Positions 22,420-33,694 of a stretch of DNA of 64,000 nucleotides are shown here, piece after piece. Below the pieces are notes generated by a model. That model had not been told where the DNA came from. It did not search any database and worked only from the letters and a program-made list of their open reading frames with translations. How positions within the stretch are numbered: the stretch's first letter is position 1; each line of letters opens with the position of its first letter. Both the position numbers and the translations under genes were made by a program. This DNA is from Calliopum simillimum (Eukaryota; Arthropoda; Insecta; Diptera; Lauxaniidae), in contig OX638370.1 in assembly GCA_951812925.1 (NCBI GenBank), positions 96,052,897 to 96,116,896 on the forward strand, read 5' to 3'.

Positions 22420-23305
22420 GGGTAAGGGAGGGAAATATGGACCACCCATCTTTCTTTTTCAAATAAAACCCAAAATACATAAAACATAACAATTAATTTT
22501 ATGTCATTCAGTAAAGGAAACAATTTACCTTTATTCTGATTCACTTTTAGATAAATGTCTCATCAGGATAGAGAAAAAAAATTAAAAAACTGAAAATACT
22601 CAAAATGAAGATAAAAAAAAAGTGTAGTGTAATATGGACCATATAGTCCATTTGGTACAGAAGTTGCATATAAAAATGTCACTTCCACATTCGGCACATT
22701 TTTCATGACTCCAAGAACGTCAGATTACACATTCAACCCAAAATTCGCCAGGTCGATCTTATGAGTAAAGGGTATTACATTATAGGCATTTTTATCATTT
22801 TTTTCCTTTGTAGTTAACGAATTACATATAATGACCATCATACTCGTCATGAAAACTGCAACTAGATTCCCCATCTGAAAAAGATAATGAATACATTTGT
22901 TTTTGAGGCTTTTTTCTTTGATGGTCCATATTACCCATATCACGTGTTGGTGAAATAAATGGTTTTTTTATCAAAAACTCTTTTAGTTAATGAACTTATT
23001 TGTGCTAATAAATGATAAACGGTATTCACTGGCTTTATATAATTAACCATTTATTTAAAAACGCGATGTCTTTAAAGTGAAATAATGATATATACTCATT
23101 AGAAAAAAATTATCAATGATCTTTTTTTTAGAAAAATTAACTTTACAGAAACATGCGACTTCACCGAACGCTAAAATCGCCCTATTATAAGCTTTAGGTA
23201 TATGCGTTAAGTTTGAACATGAATAACGGTAAGTCTTATGTATGCAGTCGGAAATAACCGTGTGGTCCATATTACCCACGTAGTCCATATTTCCCTCCCT
23301 TACCC
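22420..23305. mobile_element. GGGTAAGGG-ended TA-target element, copy 2, intact
   Basis: Same termini as 12149-14794, with TA at 22418-22419 and 23306-23307; 886 bp. The words ATGGACCATATAGTCC, GATGGTCCATATTACCC, TGTGGTCCATATTACCC and GTAGTCCATATTTCCC recur in both orientations. No ORF that could encode a transposase, so it depends on one elsewhere. It gives the uninterrupted version of copy 1. Confidence 0.9.
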
Positions 23306-23307
23306 TA

Positions 23308-23700
23308 CGTACTACTTTATTTTTAATAAATTTTAACAGAAAAAAAAAAAACAAAATGACGAATCATATAAGAACCCTAAAGTTAAAAAAAGAACAGAAA
23401 CAAACGAAATAAGAAATGAACCGGGTTCCGTCCCGCGTGATAGATAGAAACATCTGCTCTACATGATCACAAAATCGCGCCCATTTTTTGAAAAGTTTTG
23501 AAAGTTGATTTTCTCAAAATACATTTTTTTTTTTACAGAAAGGTGGATGAAAAACAAACGTTTTCTAAAAAGTTACAAGACAATTTTTTTTAACTTTATT
23601 TCCCATATAAATCATAAGAATATTGACAAAATGACGGCCATGTTTTGAAAAATCTAAAAATTTATTTTCCCAAAAAATTTTTAGAAGAAAAAAATCTTTT
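23308..23700. other. AT-rich spacer
   Basis: No gene recognised. Confidence 0.4.
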
Positions 23701-24010
23701 TTAGGAAAGCTTTTGAAAGGTGGATGAAAAACATTCAAGACTCGGATAGTCAGAATCCTATTGAAAAAGTTCGCAGATGTATTTTGATAAAGAAGAGTGT
23801 GGATATTCGATGGTATACAAAAAAGAAAAGAAAAGAATTTCACCTTTTCTTGTAGCTCTAAGCCATAAGCCTGAAAACAGTGTTTTCTCCAAGTTCAAAC
23901 AAAGATAACTCTAAATTCTGCAGGTATATTGAGAATTCTAAAGATGCTGTCGAATTCAGCGTTAAAAAGTACTTAGGACTGTATGTAAGAAATAAATAGT
24001 TCATTCCATC
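23701..24010. repeat. Dispersed repeat copy
   Basis: Colinear with 62940-63225: both contain AGAGTGTGGATATTCGATGG-like, AATTTCACSTTTYCTTGTAG, AACASYGTTTTCT and ATTCAGCGTYAAAAAGTAC phrases. Non-coding; ends not defined. Confidence 0.7.
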
Positions 24011-24350
24011 TTTTGTGTTTGGTTATTTTACGTTTTATCGTGTTCAATATGATCGATCTTTCTGAATTTTATAATGGGATATTTATTTGAATTTTGGTAG
24101 ACCACAAAATTTTTTCTCAAGCCAAAGATAATATCCTTTGTTATTGAAACAAATTTTTTTATTCAGTGTCTTTTTAATACAATCATCTAATGAGAAAGAA
24201 AATTTACATAAATTGCCACCATTTAAATTAGGCCCAATTCATATATTTTGGTATTGAACCAATACCGCTCACAAACTAAAGTTGTAATTTAAAATAAACT
24301 GTTTAAGAAAATAACACATAATTATAGGCTACCCAAAACATAGCCCAATG
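24011..24350. other. Spacer, no feature seen
   Basis: AT-rich, no gene. Confidence 0.4.
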
Positions 24351-24770
24351 ATTAAGTGGCGGCGCTAAAGTTTCACACTTTCTTACGTACGCAATTTATG
24401 CCCCCACCCGCAAACCCTCACTGCACACATTCAAAAACATCTTAACACATTTTTTGTTGCAGCAGCACCAGCAGCAGAAGCAACAAATTAAGTCAATAAC
24501 AAAATGGTCCAACCCATCAAAAGAATGTTGGTAAAACAAGCAAACTCCTTGGAAAGACTTTTTGCGCTTAGACGACGACGACAACGACGACGAAGCACGA
24601 GGACACATTATTAAAAGGCGACACAATGTATCCGGTTACATGTCTATAAACGTAAGACAGCGCGCTGAAATGAAGGGACGGACAGAAAATCTTCCATCTA
24701 CTTAAACAGAAGAAACCACAAATTACCATACACAGCGTAGGTTGAGGACAACAGAGAAGTAGCAGTTAAT
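24351..24770. promoter_or_regulatory. Base-balanced island, possible conserved non-coding DNA
   Basis: Distinctly less AT-rich and more complex than its surroundings, with CAG and CGA triplet runs and no transposon likeness. A 36-codon ORF (24504-24614, starts MVQPIKRMLV) ends in an arginine-rich tail and has a CAAAATG context. It may be an enhancer, an exon or a small ORF; nothing decides. Confidence 0.3.
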
Positions 24771-25350
24771 TCGTAGGAGAATTGCTATTAAAAATTGGTT
24801 TAAAAGGGTTTTCATCCTTGAGTGGCGAGAAGTAGACTCTTTTTATGAATGTCATTTAGTACATTAAAAATTTTATTTGTTTTAAACATTGACGAATGAA
24901 CTTAAGAAGTATTTGTTTTGTGAACATGTTGCTGCAACATGAAAGTTAAGCTTTAGTTCTTATTACAATATGAAGTTATACAGGTATTTTTTTATTATGA
25001 TGCAAAAAAAAAAATCTACCTGCGTACCTTCAGTAATCATAATTCTTGTCAAAAATAATTCCCCGACATGTCGACGAGTATTTATGACAATGGCAACTGT
25101 CACCACTTCTCAGTGCGGCATGACCATTTTTAGTTCCAGAGTGCGTTGTTCTTGATGTTTTCTTCTCTTTTTTTTTTTTTTTGTTGCTGCATAGCAAAAT
25201 GTACAACTCATAAATGTGGGGTGAAGGCTATTCATCAGTGATGTTAGTCTATTGTGTGCAGTTTTTTGTAGGCAAAAAAATATGTCAAAAAATCTCCCAT
25301 ATAAAACAGGTATTTTAAGAATAGTTATATTTAATATCTATAAATAAAAT
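24771..25350. other. Spacer, no feature seen
   Basis: AT-rich; T-run at 25169-25182. Confidence 0.4.
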
Positions 25351-25615
25351 ATATGAAGCAAAACACGCCAAGCGTACCAGCTGAAAATTTTTTTGTCTCT
25401 GATTTCGCTAAAAAATTTTGAAAAAACACCCTTTTCATCAAAATGACTAAAAACACCAACTTCAACACCCTGTATTTTAACAACAAATGGTGCTAGGACT
25501 AAATCCTCCAGGATTATTTTTCTTGCACACCGGAACTATTATATTGCCAAATTTGAGCGAATTCGGAGACAAAAAAATTTTCAGCAGGTACTCTTGGCGT
25601 GTTTTGCTTCATATA
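25351..25615. mobile_element. Foldback MITE, ~60-bp inverted ends
   Basis: GAAGCAAAACACGCCAAGCG at 25355 pairs with the right end (complement GAAGCAAAACACGCCAAGAG), and the match runs about 60 bp with few mismatches. ATAT lies on both sides. 265 bp, no coding. Confidence 0.8.
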
Positions 25616-25833
25616 TGAGAAATCGTAATAACGCATAGCAATTTAGATTTTTTGGATTTAAAAAATTCGAACTGTTTGGAGGTGGAGGTACAAAACTACT
25701 ATATATTGCAAAATTTTTAAACTTATTTTTTGATTGGTTAGGTTTTTCTTCCTTCTTAAAAAGCATTGGAATTAATTCTTTTGTTTTGTTATATGTGTGT
25801 CACATTTTGCATGATTTCGTTGGATCAGTAAAG

Positions 25834-26002
25834 GATCCGTAACGGATAAAAAAGCGGAGATATGAACCGTCTGGCACACTGGGATGTAACAATTTTCCAA
25901 TCGTTTTTTTTTTTTTTGGAATTTCTCCCGCAAACGGATCAGAACGGATCCGTAACGGATAAAAAAGCGGAGATATGAACCGTCTGGCACACTGGGATGT
26001 AA
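25834..26002. repeat. Direct repeat pair of ~57 bp, 112 bp apart
   Basis: GGATCCGTAACGGATAAAAA through CACTGGGATGTAA occurs at 25834-25890 and again at 25946-26002 almost unchanged. It is a tandem duplication with a T-run between. No function recognised. Confidence 0.9.
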
Positions 26003-26199
26003 TACACGGTGCTGAAATCAGCAGTTTAAACAAAACTATGTTAAACTCGAAAAATTATTTTGTCTGGCGCTTCTTTGACTCAAAACTAAAAACTTTTTTA
26101 TATTTTTGACCTAGGTTGTCCCGGCCCATTTTTTTTCTGCTTACTTTTTTCGGATATTTAATACAATTTCGATCGGAAAAACGGATTCTACTCAAAATC

Positions 26200-26610
26200 A
26201 AGGCGTATTTTTTAGGCAATTCTAAACATTTTTTGCCGTGTACACTTTTTTCGTAAGATGCCTTTCTTCTGAGTAAAAATAATTTTTTCGACCTTGTTAC
26301 TGAAAAACGTAAGAAAATCGATTTTTGGAACCAAATATTACCTGAGCCCAAAAAAAAAAAAAATAAAAAATTTTAAGCGCCAAAATATTTGTAAGAACAT
26401 AGTCTTTATTTCTAAAGAACTTTTGGGTATCCATTTTCTAATGAAAAAAAAAAGTTATGACCAAAAAACATGTTTTTTTTTGCCAAAATACGCCTTCAGT
26501 AGAATCAAAAGTGCTCCATTGGTTTTTCTCAGAATGAAAAAAAAAAAAAAACTGCAGATATCGTTTTTATGAGTCCCTCTAACTTTTGAGTCGGTTTCGG
26601 GATGAATCTA
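26200..26610. repeat. Single arm of the 30.5-31.5 kb foldback family
   Basis: Colinear with 31115-31460: TCGTWAGATGCCTT, CTTCTGAGTAAAAAT, AAAATCGATTTTTGGAAC and GAGTCGGTTTCGGGATGAAT in the same order. It lacks the opposite arm, so it is a truncated or half element. Confidence 0.75.
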
Positions 26611-26774
26611 AATTTCGACCCGGTCTAATATATATAACTAAGGAGTGAGATCAGAAAAATCTTAACATAGGTAAAATTCAATAATTTTTAAACGGTTGAT
26701 GTTAGAGTTTTGATTTTTTTTCAATTTAATTGATAATATTTTACAAATTACAGATAAATATAACTTTTATAGTT
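26611..26774. other. 3' flank of the DD37E transposase relic
   Basis: AT-rich; probably element 3' sequence, but no clear terminal repeat was found. Confidence 0.35.
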
Positions 26775-27795
26775 CTAACCACTATTTATAAACTCTTGGA
26801 CCTTTTTTGGTAAGCCTTCCATTAGAAATTTGATAGTTGTGTCAGACACCTTTTTGGAACAGTTTGCCCATCTCCTTTTAAAATCTTCGATATTTTGGGA
26901 CACCATTTTTGTGCTCTTTAAGTATCTTTTCACAAGAGCCCAATATCTCTCCACTGGTCTAAGCTCCGGACAATTTGGATGATTGGCCTCTCTTGGTACA
27001 AAAACTATGTTATTACTTTGGTACCACTCCAGAGCTTTCTTGCCGTAGTGACATGATGCCAAATCGGGCCAAAAATATGTAGACACATTGTGCTCTCTTA
27101 TAAAAGGAAGAAGTCTTTTTTTCAAACATTCTTTGATGTATATTTCGGTATTTATAGAGCCCACTGTAACAAATGACTCGCTTCTTTTGCTGCAACTGCA
27201 TATAGCTTGCTATACCAGGAATTTTTTAGGAAATTTTGTCTGCTTTTGGATTCTAAATTGTTCTTCGACATTTCCTCGAGCATCAGCAACATAAAAATAT
27301 TGACCCGGAAGCTGCGTAAAATCTGCCCGTACATACGTTTCGTCGTCTATTATACAACATGAATATTTTTGTATGAAATTCGATTTTAATTTCCGCCCTA
27401 CTTTTGGCGTCTAAATTTTTTGTAGCATTCCTGTCTGGAACTGTTTGGACTTTGTATGTTTTCAAACCTGCATTGGCTTTAACTTTTCGCACCAAATAGT
27501 CAGAGCACTGGGCTAACCGGGCAGCTTTTCTAGCAGATGTGTTTGGAGATCTTTTCAATAAGCTTTCAATTTTCTTGGCTTTCCCAATATCATGTGGTCC
27601 TTGTTTTCTTCTTGAACCAGGTTTCCTATCGATGGTCAAATTCTCTTGAAACTGTTTAATAACATTAGAAACAGTTTGACGGCAGACCTTCAATTCTTTG
27701 GCCAATTTTTTGTAAGACCAATTTGGATTTTTTTGAAAACTTTTAATAACTTTAAGAAATACTTCTTTTTCTTCACTCATTTTGATTAAACTCAC
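26775..27795 (-). pseudogene. DD37E transposase (Tc1/mariner superfamily), disrupted
   Basis: Starts MSEEKEVFLKVIKSF (or MSLIKM at 27795). N-terminal helix-turn-helix regions (KLAKELKVCRQTVSNVIK and ARLAQCSDYLV) are intact in one frame to about 27365. A frameshift then leads to IIDDETYVRADF (first Asp), a TAG within FLV-QAICS near 27215, and a C-terminal open stretch with FWPDLASCHYG (second Asp) and PELRPVERYW (Glu). Exactly 37 residues separate the last two, which defines the DD37E group described from mosquitoes. One frameshift and one stop make it inactive, but it is nearly full length. Terminal repeats were not identified. Confidence 0.88.
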
Positions 27796-28085
27796 AACAA
27801 ATCAACATGGTTGGCATTAAAAATAATAACTGGCATATTTTTCAAAGATAACTAGATCAAAAAAATTTTTAAATTTTACACCCAAAAAAAATTATTAACG
27901 TGTGTTAAGTGAAATGACCGCTATCATATTGAAAATTGTATTTTTATGAACTGATATATTGATGTATTAAGATATTGATATTTTGATACATTTATATACA
28001 ATAATTTACATATTGATATATTTATTTAGATATTTAATAATTGAATTATTGACAAATTGTAATATTAAAGCATTGAGCAATTGAA
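27796..28085. other. Upstream flank of DD37E relic, AT-rich
   Basis: Contains GATAT-rich low-complexity sequence at 27950-28070. Element end not located. Confidence 0.4.
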
Positions 28086-28089
28086 ATAT

Positions 28090-28344
28090 GAGGAGTGATT
28101 TTTCAAAAGGTCTTATAACCAAAACGAGGCAAAAGTAATGACATACACATTATTTGCATAATAATCGGTTATTTGATAGATATGATTTTTTTAACTAAAT
28201 GTCATTAATTCCACGCTATTGAGTAAACTTTTTGTGGAAACAGAATCCAATGTTATTAAGTTATAAAAAAGTATCAGACAACTAATATTATGACATTACT
28301 TTTGCCTCGTTTTGGTTATAAGCCCTTTTGAAAAATAACTCCTC
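28090..28344. mobile_element. GAGGAGT-ended MITE with ATAT duplication, copy 1
   Basis: A 55-bp inverted terminal repeat (GAGGAGTGATTTTTCAAAAG ... GGCAAAAGTAATG) with ATAT on each side (28086-28089, 28345-28348). 255 bp, non-coding. The 4-bp target differs from the TA families here. Relative at 30037-30293. Confidence 0.88.
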
Positions 28345-28348
28345 ATAT

Positions 28349-28620
28349 TATTATCTTACGAAATTTTTCAGACTTGCATACAATATTTTGTTAACTTTAG
28401 TTAATAGCAACATTTCATTAAAGTAATCGCAACATTTATTTGTGTCTAGTCCACTCACTCGTTTGAATTCGGCCATATTTGTGTATTTTTTATGTTGATC
28501 TTAAAGCTTTTGCATATGATTTGTACTTTGGTTATTTTCTGATAAATTTAGCTTATTTTCATTACCAACTAAAGTTATCAAGCACTAAAAGTCCACATGT
28601 ATACAAAGTACAAAAATCCA
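28349..28620. other. AT-rich spacer
   Basis: No gene; ORF at 28479 unsupported. Confidence 0.4.
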
Positions 28621-28779
28621 TTTCTTGCATCATTTCACGCATGGCAACATGTTGTTTGTTGCAGCAACAAAAGCATCAAAAAGAAAAAACTCAAAATCAT
28701 ACGAAGCAATAAAAAAAATCCAAAACACGAGCAACAAGGACGAGCATAAACAAACAAACAAACCATAGACGATGGCCAA

Positions 28780-28940
28780 AAAACACACTGTTGCGCTTCT
28801 TCAGCCGGCATAACACATGATGACGTGGAGAGCAGGCAGAGGCAGTGGCACGCAAATTCTGTCGTCTGCTGTTAACCAACCGCCCCACAAAAGAGTTTGT
28901 TGAGTATAAAACCGGATGTGGCTACCAGTGTTGTTCACAG
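28780..28940 (+). promoter_or_regulatory. Candidate TATA-type RNA polymerase II promoter
   Basis: TATAAAA at 28905-28911 with TTCACAG at 28935-28940, about 31 bp downstream, the normal spacing to a start site. The upstream 120 bp are GC-richer than the surroundings and hold a CRE-like TGATGACGTGG near 28820. The downstream sequence ends in a strong splice donor, as expected for a first exon on the + strand. Confidence 0.5.
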
Positions 28941-29306
28941 ACGTTATTTTCACGGACAACAAGTGGCATCCACGGTGTGAACACAAAGGAGCCACGAATT
29001 CATAAGCGGAAGTTTTATTTAATACGATACGATACGTTCGTAAAAGGAAACCAAATCAAAGGAGTAAAAAAATAAATTGGAAATTTTTTTGAATTCGTTA
29101 CGTGTTGTTTGAAAGAAAAAAAACCATAAAAAAAATACAAATAACAAAATATAAAAAGAAATCATACGCAATTGAAAAATTTGATTATCCACCTTTTTTT
29201 CGGGTTAAAATGATTGATTGATTTTTGTTGTTTTAACTTAGTTATAAAAAAAAAAAATTGCTTTTATTTTTAAAGTAAACTCTCGCGGGATTTTTTCATT
29301 TTTGTG
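28937..29306 (+). other. Candidate non-coding first exon
   Basis: Runs from the predicted start to TTTGTG at a GTGAGT donor (GT at 29307-29308), about 370 nt, A-rich after 29000 as usual for a fly 5' UTR and without a long ORF. It could be exon 1 of the FMRFamide gene, whose Drosophila counterpart has one non-coding first exon; the intron would then be about 27.6 kb. Inference only. Confidence 0.35.
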
Positions 29307-29308
29307 GT

Positions 29309-30032
29309 GAGTTGGTCTGGCAAAACAAAATAAAAGTTCTAAATTTTTAATTGAAAAGTTTTTTTTTTTTTTTTAGTTATTTTGATCATCATGTGAATGT
29401 ATGTTTTCTTTAAAGTGATTAGGGATATGATATGACTGAAAAGTTTTGGTTATTAGAAGAAAAATTGTGTTTTGAAAATTTTTATTTGCATAAAATCAAC
29501 AATTCAATTTTCAATAATACCGTTAAAACTCAGAAAGTGATTTTGCATTTTTTGGAAAATTTATGATTTTATCTTGTTACACCCTTCCAAAAAGTGCAGT
29601 GTTAGTTTTGTCGAAAGTTTATTCAAAAGAAATGATATTTAACTAATTGAAGAAATTTAATTCATATTATTGAAACTTTTAGTTATGAATTGAGCAACTA
29701 TTGATCTTGATGTGAGAAAGAACGAGTTAAAGTCGTTTGAACTTATATGTTTAAAATCTTTCAAATGTTTATTTAGCAAACACTATCAGAATTTCATGAA
29801 AAAAACTTAATAAAGTCTATATTTTTCGTTATACGTTTTAACCTGGATTTGGCATGCACTGGGACATCCAGTGTAAAATAATCTCTTTTTGACATGAAGA
29901 CGAGTACATGTCTTCATGCATAATTTAAATGATCACTATTGATGGTAAAGTACAAAAGAATGGGCGTAACCGTTCAAGTATGAAACAATTTTGTTTCTGA
30001 ATAATATATCTGTGCAAAGATGGCAAATCATG
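29309..30032. other. AT-rich spacer with a small hairpin
   Basis: CATGAAGAC/GTCTTCATG arms near 29894-29922. No gene. Confidence 0.4.
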
Positions 30033-30036
30033 AATT

Positions 30037-30293
30037 GAGGAGTGGCCGTACCAAAGGGCCTAAGTACCTTTTCTAGGCAAAAGTAGTGTCATTGTATGAA
30101 ACGGGTGACATTTTTTTTTAAGTTAATAAAATTGTTTTCTGTTTTCACTTAAAATTTACTTGATAGTGTGAAATTCATGCCATTATGTTGAAAAAATTAT
30201 AACAATCAAATAACCGAATGTAAAGCACATAAAAAGAATGACATTACTTTTGCCTTGAAATGGTACTTAGGCCCTTTGGTACGGCCACTCCTC
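30037..30293. mobile_element. GAGGAGT-ended MITE with AATT duplication, copy 2
   Basis: About 58-bp inverted ends (GAGGAGTGGCCGTACCAAAG ... GGCAAAAGTAATGTCAT), flanked by AATT at 30033-30036 and 30294-30297; 257 bp. It shares outer and inner parts of the terminal repeat with copy 1 but differs in the middle of it. Confidence 0.9.
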
Positions 30294-30482
30294 AATTGTC
30301 CGATTTTTTTCTTATTGGCTTTTTACTTCATCTAGGCAGTTCTCAATGAAAAAGAGATAAAACAAATGACATAATATGATATGACAGATAAACCTTAAGT
30401 TCCATATCCTGAAAAATTCATAAACATGATAATGTATTTTATGTATGTTATACAGGGTCGATTTTGTATGAAGCAAAACAAA

Positions 30483-31463
30483 ATCATCCCGAAACCAACT
30501 AAAAAGTTAGAGGGACTCTTAAAAACGGTATCTGCATCATCATTTTTCTTTCCGAAAAAAACTAATGGAGTACTTTTGATTCCACTGAAGGCTCATTTTG
30601 GCTAAAAAAAAAAACATGTTTTTTGGTCATAACTTTTTTTTTAATACCAAATGGGTGCTTTAGAAATAAAGACTATATTCTTGCAAAAATTTTGACGCTT
30701 AAAAGTTATTAATATCTTTTGGGGATATAGATAATATTTACATCCCAAAATCGATTTTTTTACGTTTTTCAATTATGCAATCAAAAAAACGATTTTTTTC
30801 TCAAAAGCAAGGCATCTAACGAAAAAAGTGTACAAGGCAAAAAATACTTAGAATTGTTCAAAGAATAGGTGTGAATTTTTTTCAGAGTTTTTGGAATTTT
30901 TTAAGCTCACGTTTGTCAGCAAAATGCTAGAATTACTAAAACCAAGGCATCTACGAAAAAATTTCATACGACGTAAAATGCTTAGAATTTTTCCAAAAAC
31001 TGTTGTAAATTTTTTCAGAATTTTTGAATTTTGTTTTTTTATTTTTTTGACCAAGTTTTGGAAAACTATAAAATATCTGAAAAAATTCACACGTGTTTCT
31101 TAAACAATTCTGCCGTATACATATTTTTCGTTAGATGCCTTGCTTCTGAGTAAAAATCGTTTTTCCGACCTCGTTATTGAAAAAGGTAAAAAAATCGATT
31201 TTTGGAACAGAACATTATCCATACCCAAAAAAAAAAAATTTTTAAACGCCGAAACTTTTGTAAGAACATTACCTTTATTTTTAAAGCACTCTTGGGCATC
31301 CATTTCTTAATAAAAAAAAGTTATGACCAAAAAACATGTTTTTAGCCAAAATAGGCCTTAAGTAAAATCAAAATTGCTCCATTGGTTTTTCTCAAAATAA
31401 AAATAATATATTTCGTTTTTTAGAGTCCCTCTAACTTTTGAGTCGGTTTCGGTATGAATCCAT
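30483..31463. mobile_element. Large foldback element (arms >350 bp)
   Basis: The left arm from ATCATCCCGAAACCAAC and the right arm ending GGTTTCGGTATGAAT are diverged complements over several hundred bp (AAAGTTAGAGGGACTC, ACATGTTTTTTGGTCATAAC, CAAGGCATCTAACGAAAAA). Matching continues almost to the centre near 30970. A TACAGGGTCG end-like motif precedes it at 30451. No transposase. Confidence 0.85.
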
Positions 31464-31970
31464 TATATTCTAACATACTTTCAAAAATAGTTTGAACTCG
31501 TCACACCTCTCCTGAACGAACTTTTAGGTTTATGAAAATGTCGACGAAATCTAACAATGGGGTACTTTTCTGTCATACTGATACTTCAATATTGCGTTTA
31601 AACGAAAATCGGATCAGCTAGTATTCGCGAAATATCGCAAAAATACATATCCCATACAAAATTAAAAAAAAAACAGAACAAATAAATATAAAAATAAATA
31701 CATACTTATATGAATTTTGAGATATCTTAGCCTGTACAAGGAAAAAATAACGTTACAAATCGTTAAAAAATGTTTCCCCATTGAATGCCATCATTCATTT
31801 TATATGTAAAATCGGCTGCTGATTCCGAAAATCCCATTATTTCTTTTTTGCTTTCACGTCGCTTTCGACATATCGGCCATTTTCGGTTTTTGGACCAAAA
31901 AAAAAAGATGGTTCCACTTAATTACAAATTACTATCTCAAGATCCAATGCATATGTCTAAACGATGTATG
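31464..31970. other. Spacer, no feature seen
   Basis: AT-rich; no gene recognised. Confidence 0.4.
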
Positions 31971-31974
31971 TATT

Positions 31975-32765
31975 TATTCTCCTTTAACTCCTATAGGAGG
32001 AGCATAGGGCCAATATGAAATATCTCCATTTAATGCAATCCCTTGCGATGACTTTGATCTCTTGCCACGACTTTCCCGATACTTGGATTTCCTTTTCCAG
32101 CGACCTTTTCCAGTTGATTTTGGGTCTACCACGTGCTCTACTGCCTTGTGGATTCCACTCAAGAGCCTGGCGACAAACTTCGCTATGTGGTTTCCGGAGA
32201 GTGTGACCAATCCATCTACATTTGCGCAGCTTGACCTCGTTTGCTATAGCCCTCTGATTGCTTTTTTGATGTAGCTCGGCATTTGATATAGTGCGATTTC
32301 ACATTCGAATCAAAAATTCGCACTTTCGTTTTGGTGGATATAACGGAAGAAGGCCATATTTTGTTCAGTTGAGCAAACGCGCCTTTTGCTTTTGCTATTC
32401 TTGAGTTGATATCCTCTTTTGCTCCATCATCCATGGAGATAATGCTGCCTAAATACGTGAAGATATCGACGTTTTCGATGTCATCACTGCCAGCTCTAAA
32501 CGTGATGTCATTCCTATTTGCGTTTAGCTTCATGCCTTTAGTCTTGGATAGGTTGATTTTTAGCCCGACCTTTTGTGATTCCAAGACAAGGTCTTCAATT
32601 TTGCTTTGCATATCAGAATGTTTGGACGATAAGAGGCAGATGTCGTCAGCGTAGTCGAGATCTTCTAAATGTTCGGTAAAGTTCCATTGGCCTTATTAAG
32701 AGCTTTATCTAGGATATAGTCAAGAACGATAAGGAAGAGGGATGGTGATAGCAAACTTAAAGCAA
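31975..32765 (-). pseudogene. LINE reverse transcriptase C-terminal fragment
   Basis: Minus-strand frames give, in order, ADD-region remnants (LLSPSLFLIVLDYI; CLLSSKHSDMQ), then GLKINLSKTKGMKLNAN, FTYLGSIISMDDGAKEDINS and TKVRIFDSNVKS, then after a deletion KLRKCRWIGHTLRKPHSE and EWNPQGSRARGRPKINWKRS. This is the end of an RTE/CR1-like non-LTR retrotransposon RT and its C-terminal domain. Frameshifts and a deletion near 32290 make it dead; the 5' part is absent, as usual for truncated LINE copies. Confidence 0.85.
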
Positions 32766-33692
32766 CACTATATGTAAAATTAAAGGTAATTAAATTACCT
32801 ACAAATGATATTGACAACACTTTTTGGTTGGTTTCTTATTTTCGGCGAAATAAATTCATTTCTAAAAAAATAATATTATTTTTTCGAAAAAACTTAAAAA
32901 AAAACCAAAATCAACTGGAAAATCATTTTGTTTTTTTATATCATAGTGTAAATATTTGTAAAGAAAATAAGATCCTATTTAAGAAAATCGATTAAGAAAT
33001 GGAAAAGTTATATAAAATTTAATGAAAATTGGCCGAATTGCATTTTTGTCAATTTTTCCATTTTTTTATATTTTATTTGTCATATATTTCTATATGATAC
33101 AGGGTGTACCGCATAAGGCTACGAAGCGCCTGAGAGGTGATAGAGGAGGCAATAGACTAACAAAAAATTGCACCTGAAGAGGGTATAAAATGTACCACTG
33201 AGGAGTTATAGGGTAAAATGGGATTTTCTGACTTGTTTTAGAAAAAAATTTGGTTTGGGTCACCTAGCGTTTTAGAGAAAACTTTTTCATAAGAAACTTT
33301 AAGCCAATTATATGAGCTTTGTAAGAATGATTTTGGTTTGGTTTGGTGTGCATCGTCTTGCTTTCAATCAAAATCTTACTCATAAGCCAAATAAGAACTT
33401 GACTGCTACTATCAATTAAATTCGAATTAAGTTAAAATACTTTTAAGTTCAAAAAAACTAGAAAGTTTTATACAAATTTCGTTAGAAAAATAACTATTAA
33501 ACCTTCTTTTTTGTAATCAGAATCTTATACCGTTGCACAGTATACACTGTGACCAGAAAAAGTTTTTGTACTTTAATTTAATTTGGAGCTAAATTGAATG
33601 ATTCGAAATAACTTATATTTTTACTAAATGTTTTCATCGTGCGGAATTTGATTATTGAATTTTTATTTTGCTGTTCCGAACAAAACACTTTG
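32766..33692. other. Unassigned; lone TACAGGGTGTACC end-like motif
   Basis: At 33100 TACAGGGTGTACCGCATAAG looks like a transposon terminus, but no complementary end was found within the window. The rest is AT-rich. Confidence 0.4.
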
Positions 33693-33694
33693 TA

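Noticed and set aside
31785..32018. ORF near the LINE fragment as a host gene
   Set aside because: Low-complexity composition, no domain; lies at the end of a dead LINE.
33100..33125. TACAGGGTGTACCGC as a transposon end
   Set aside because: No matching inverted end found in the window.
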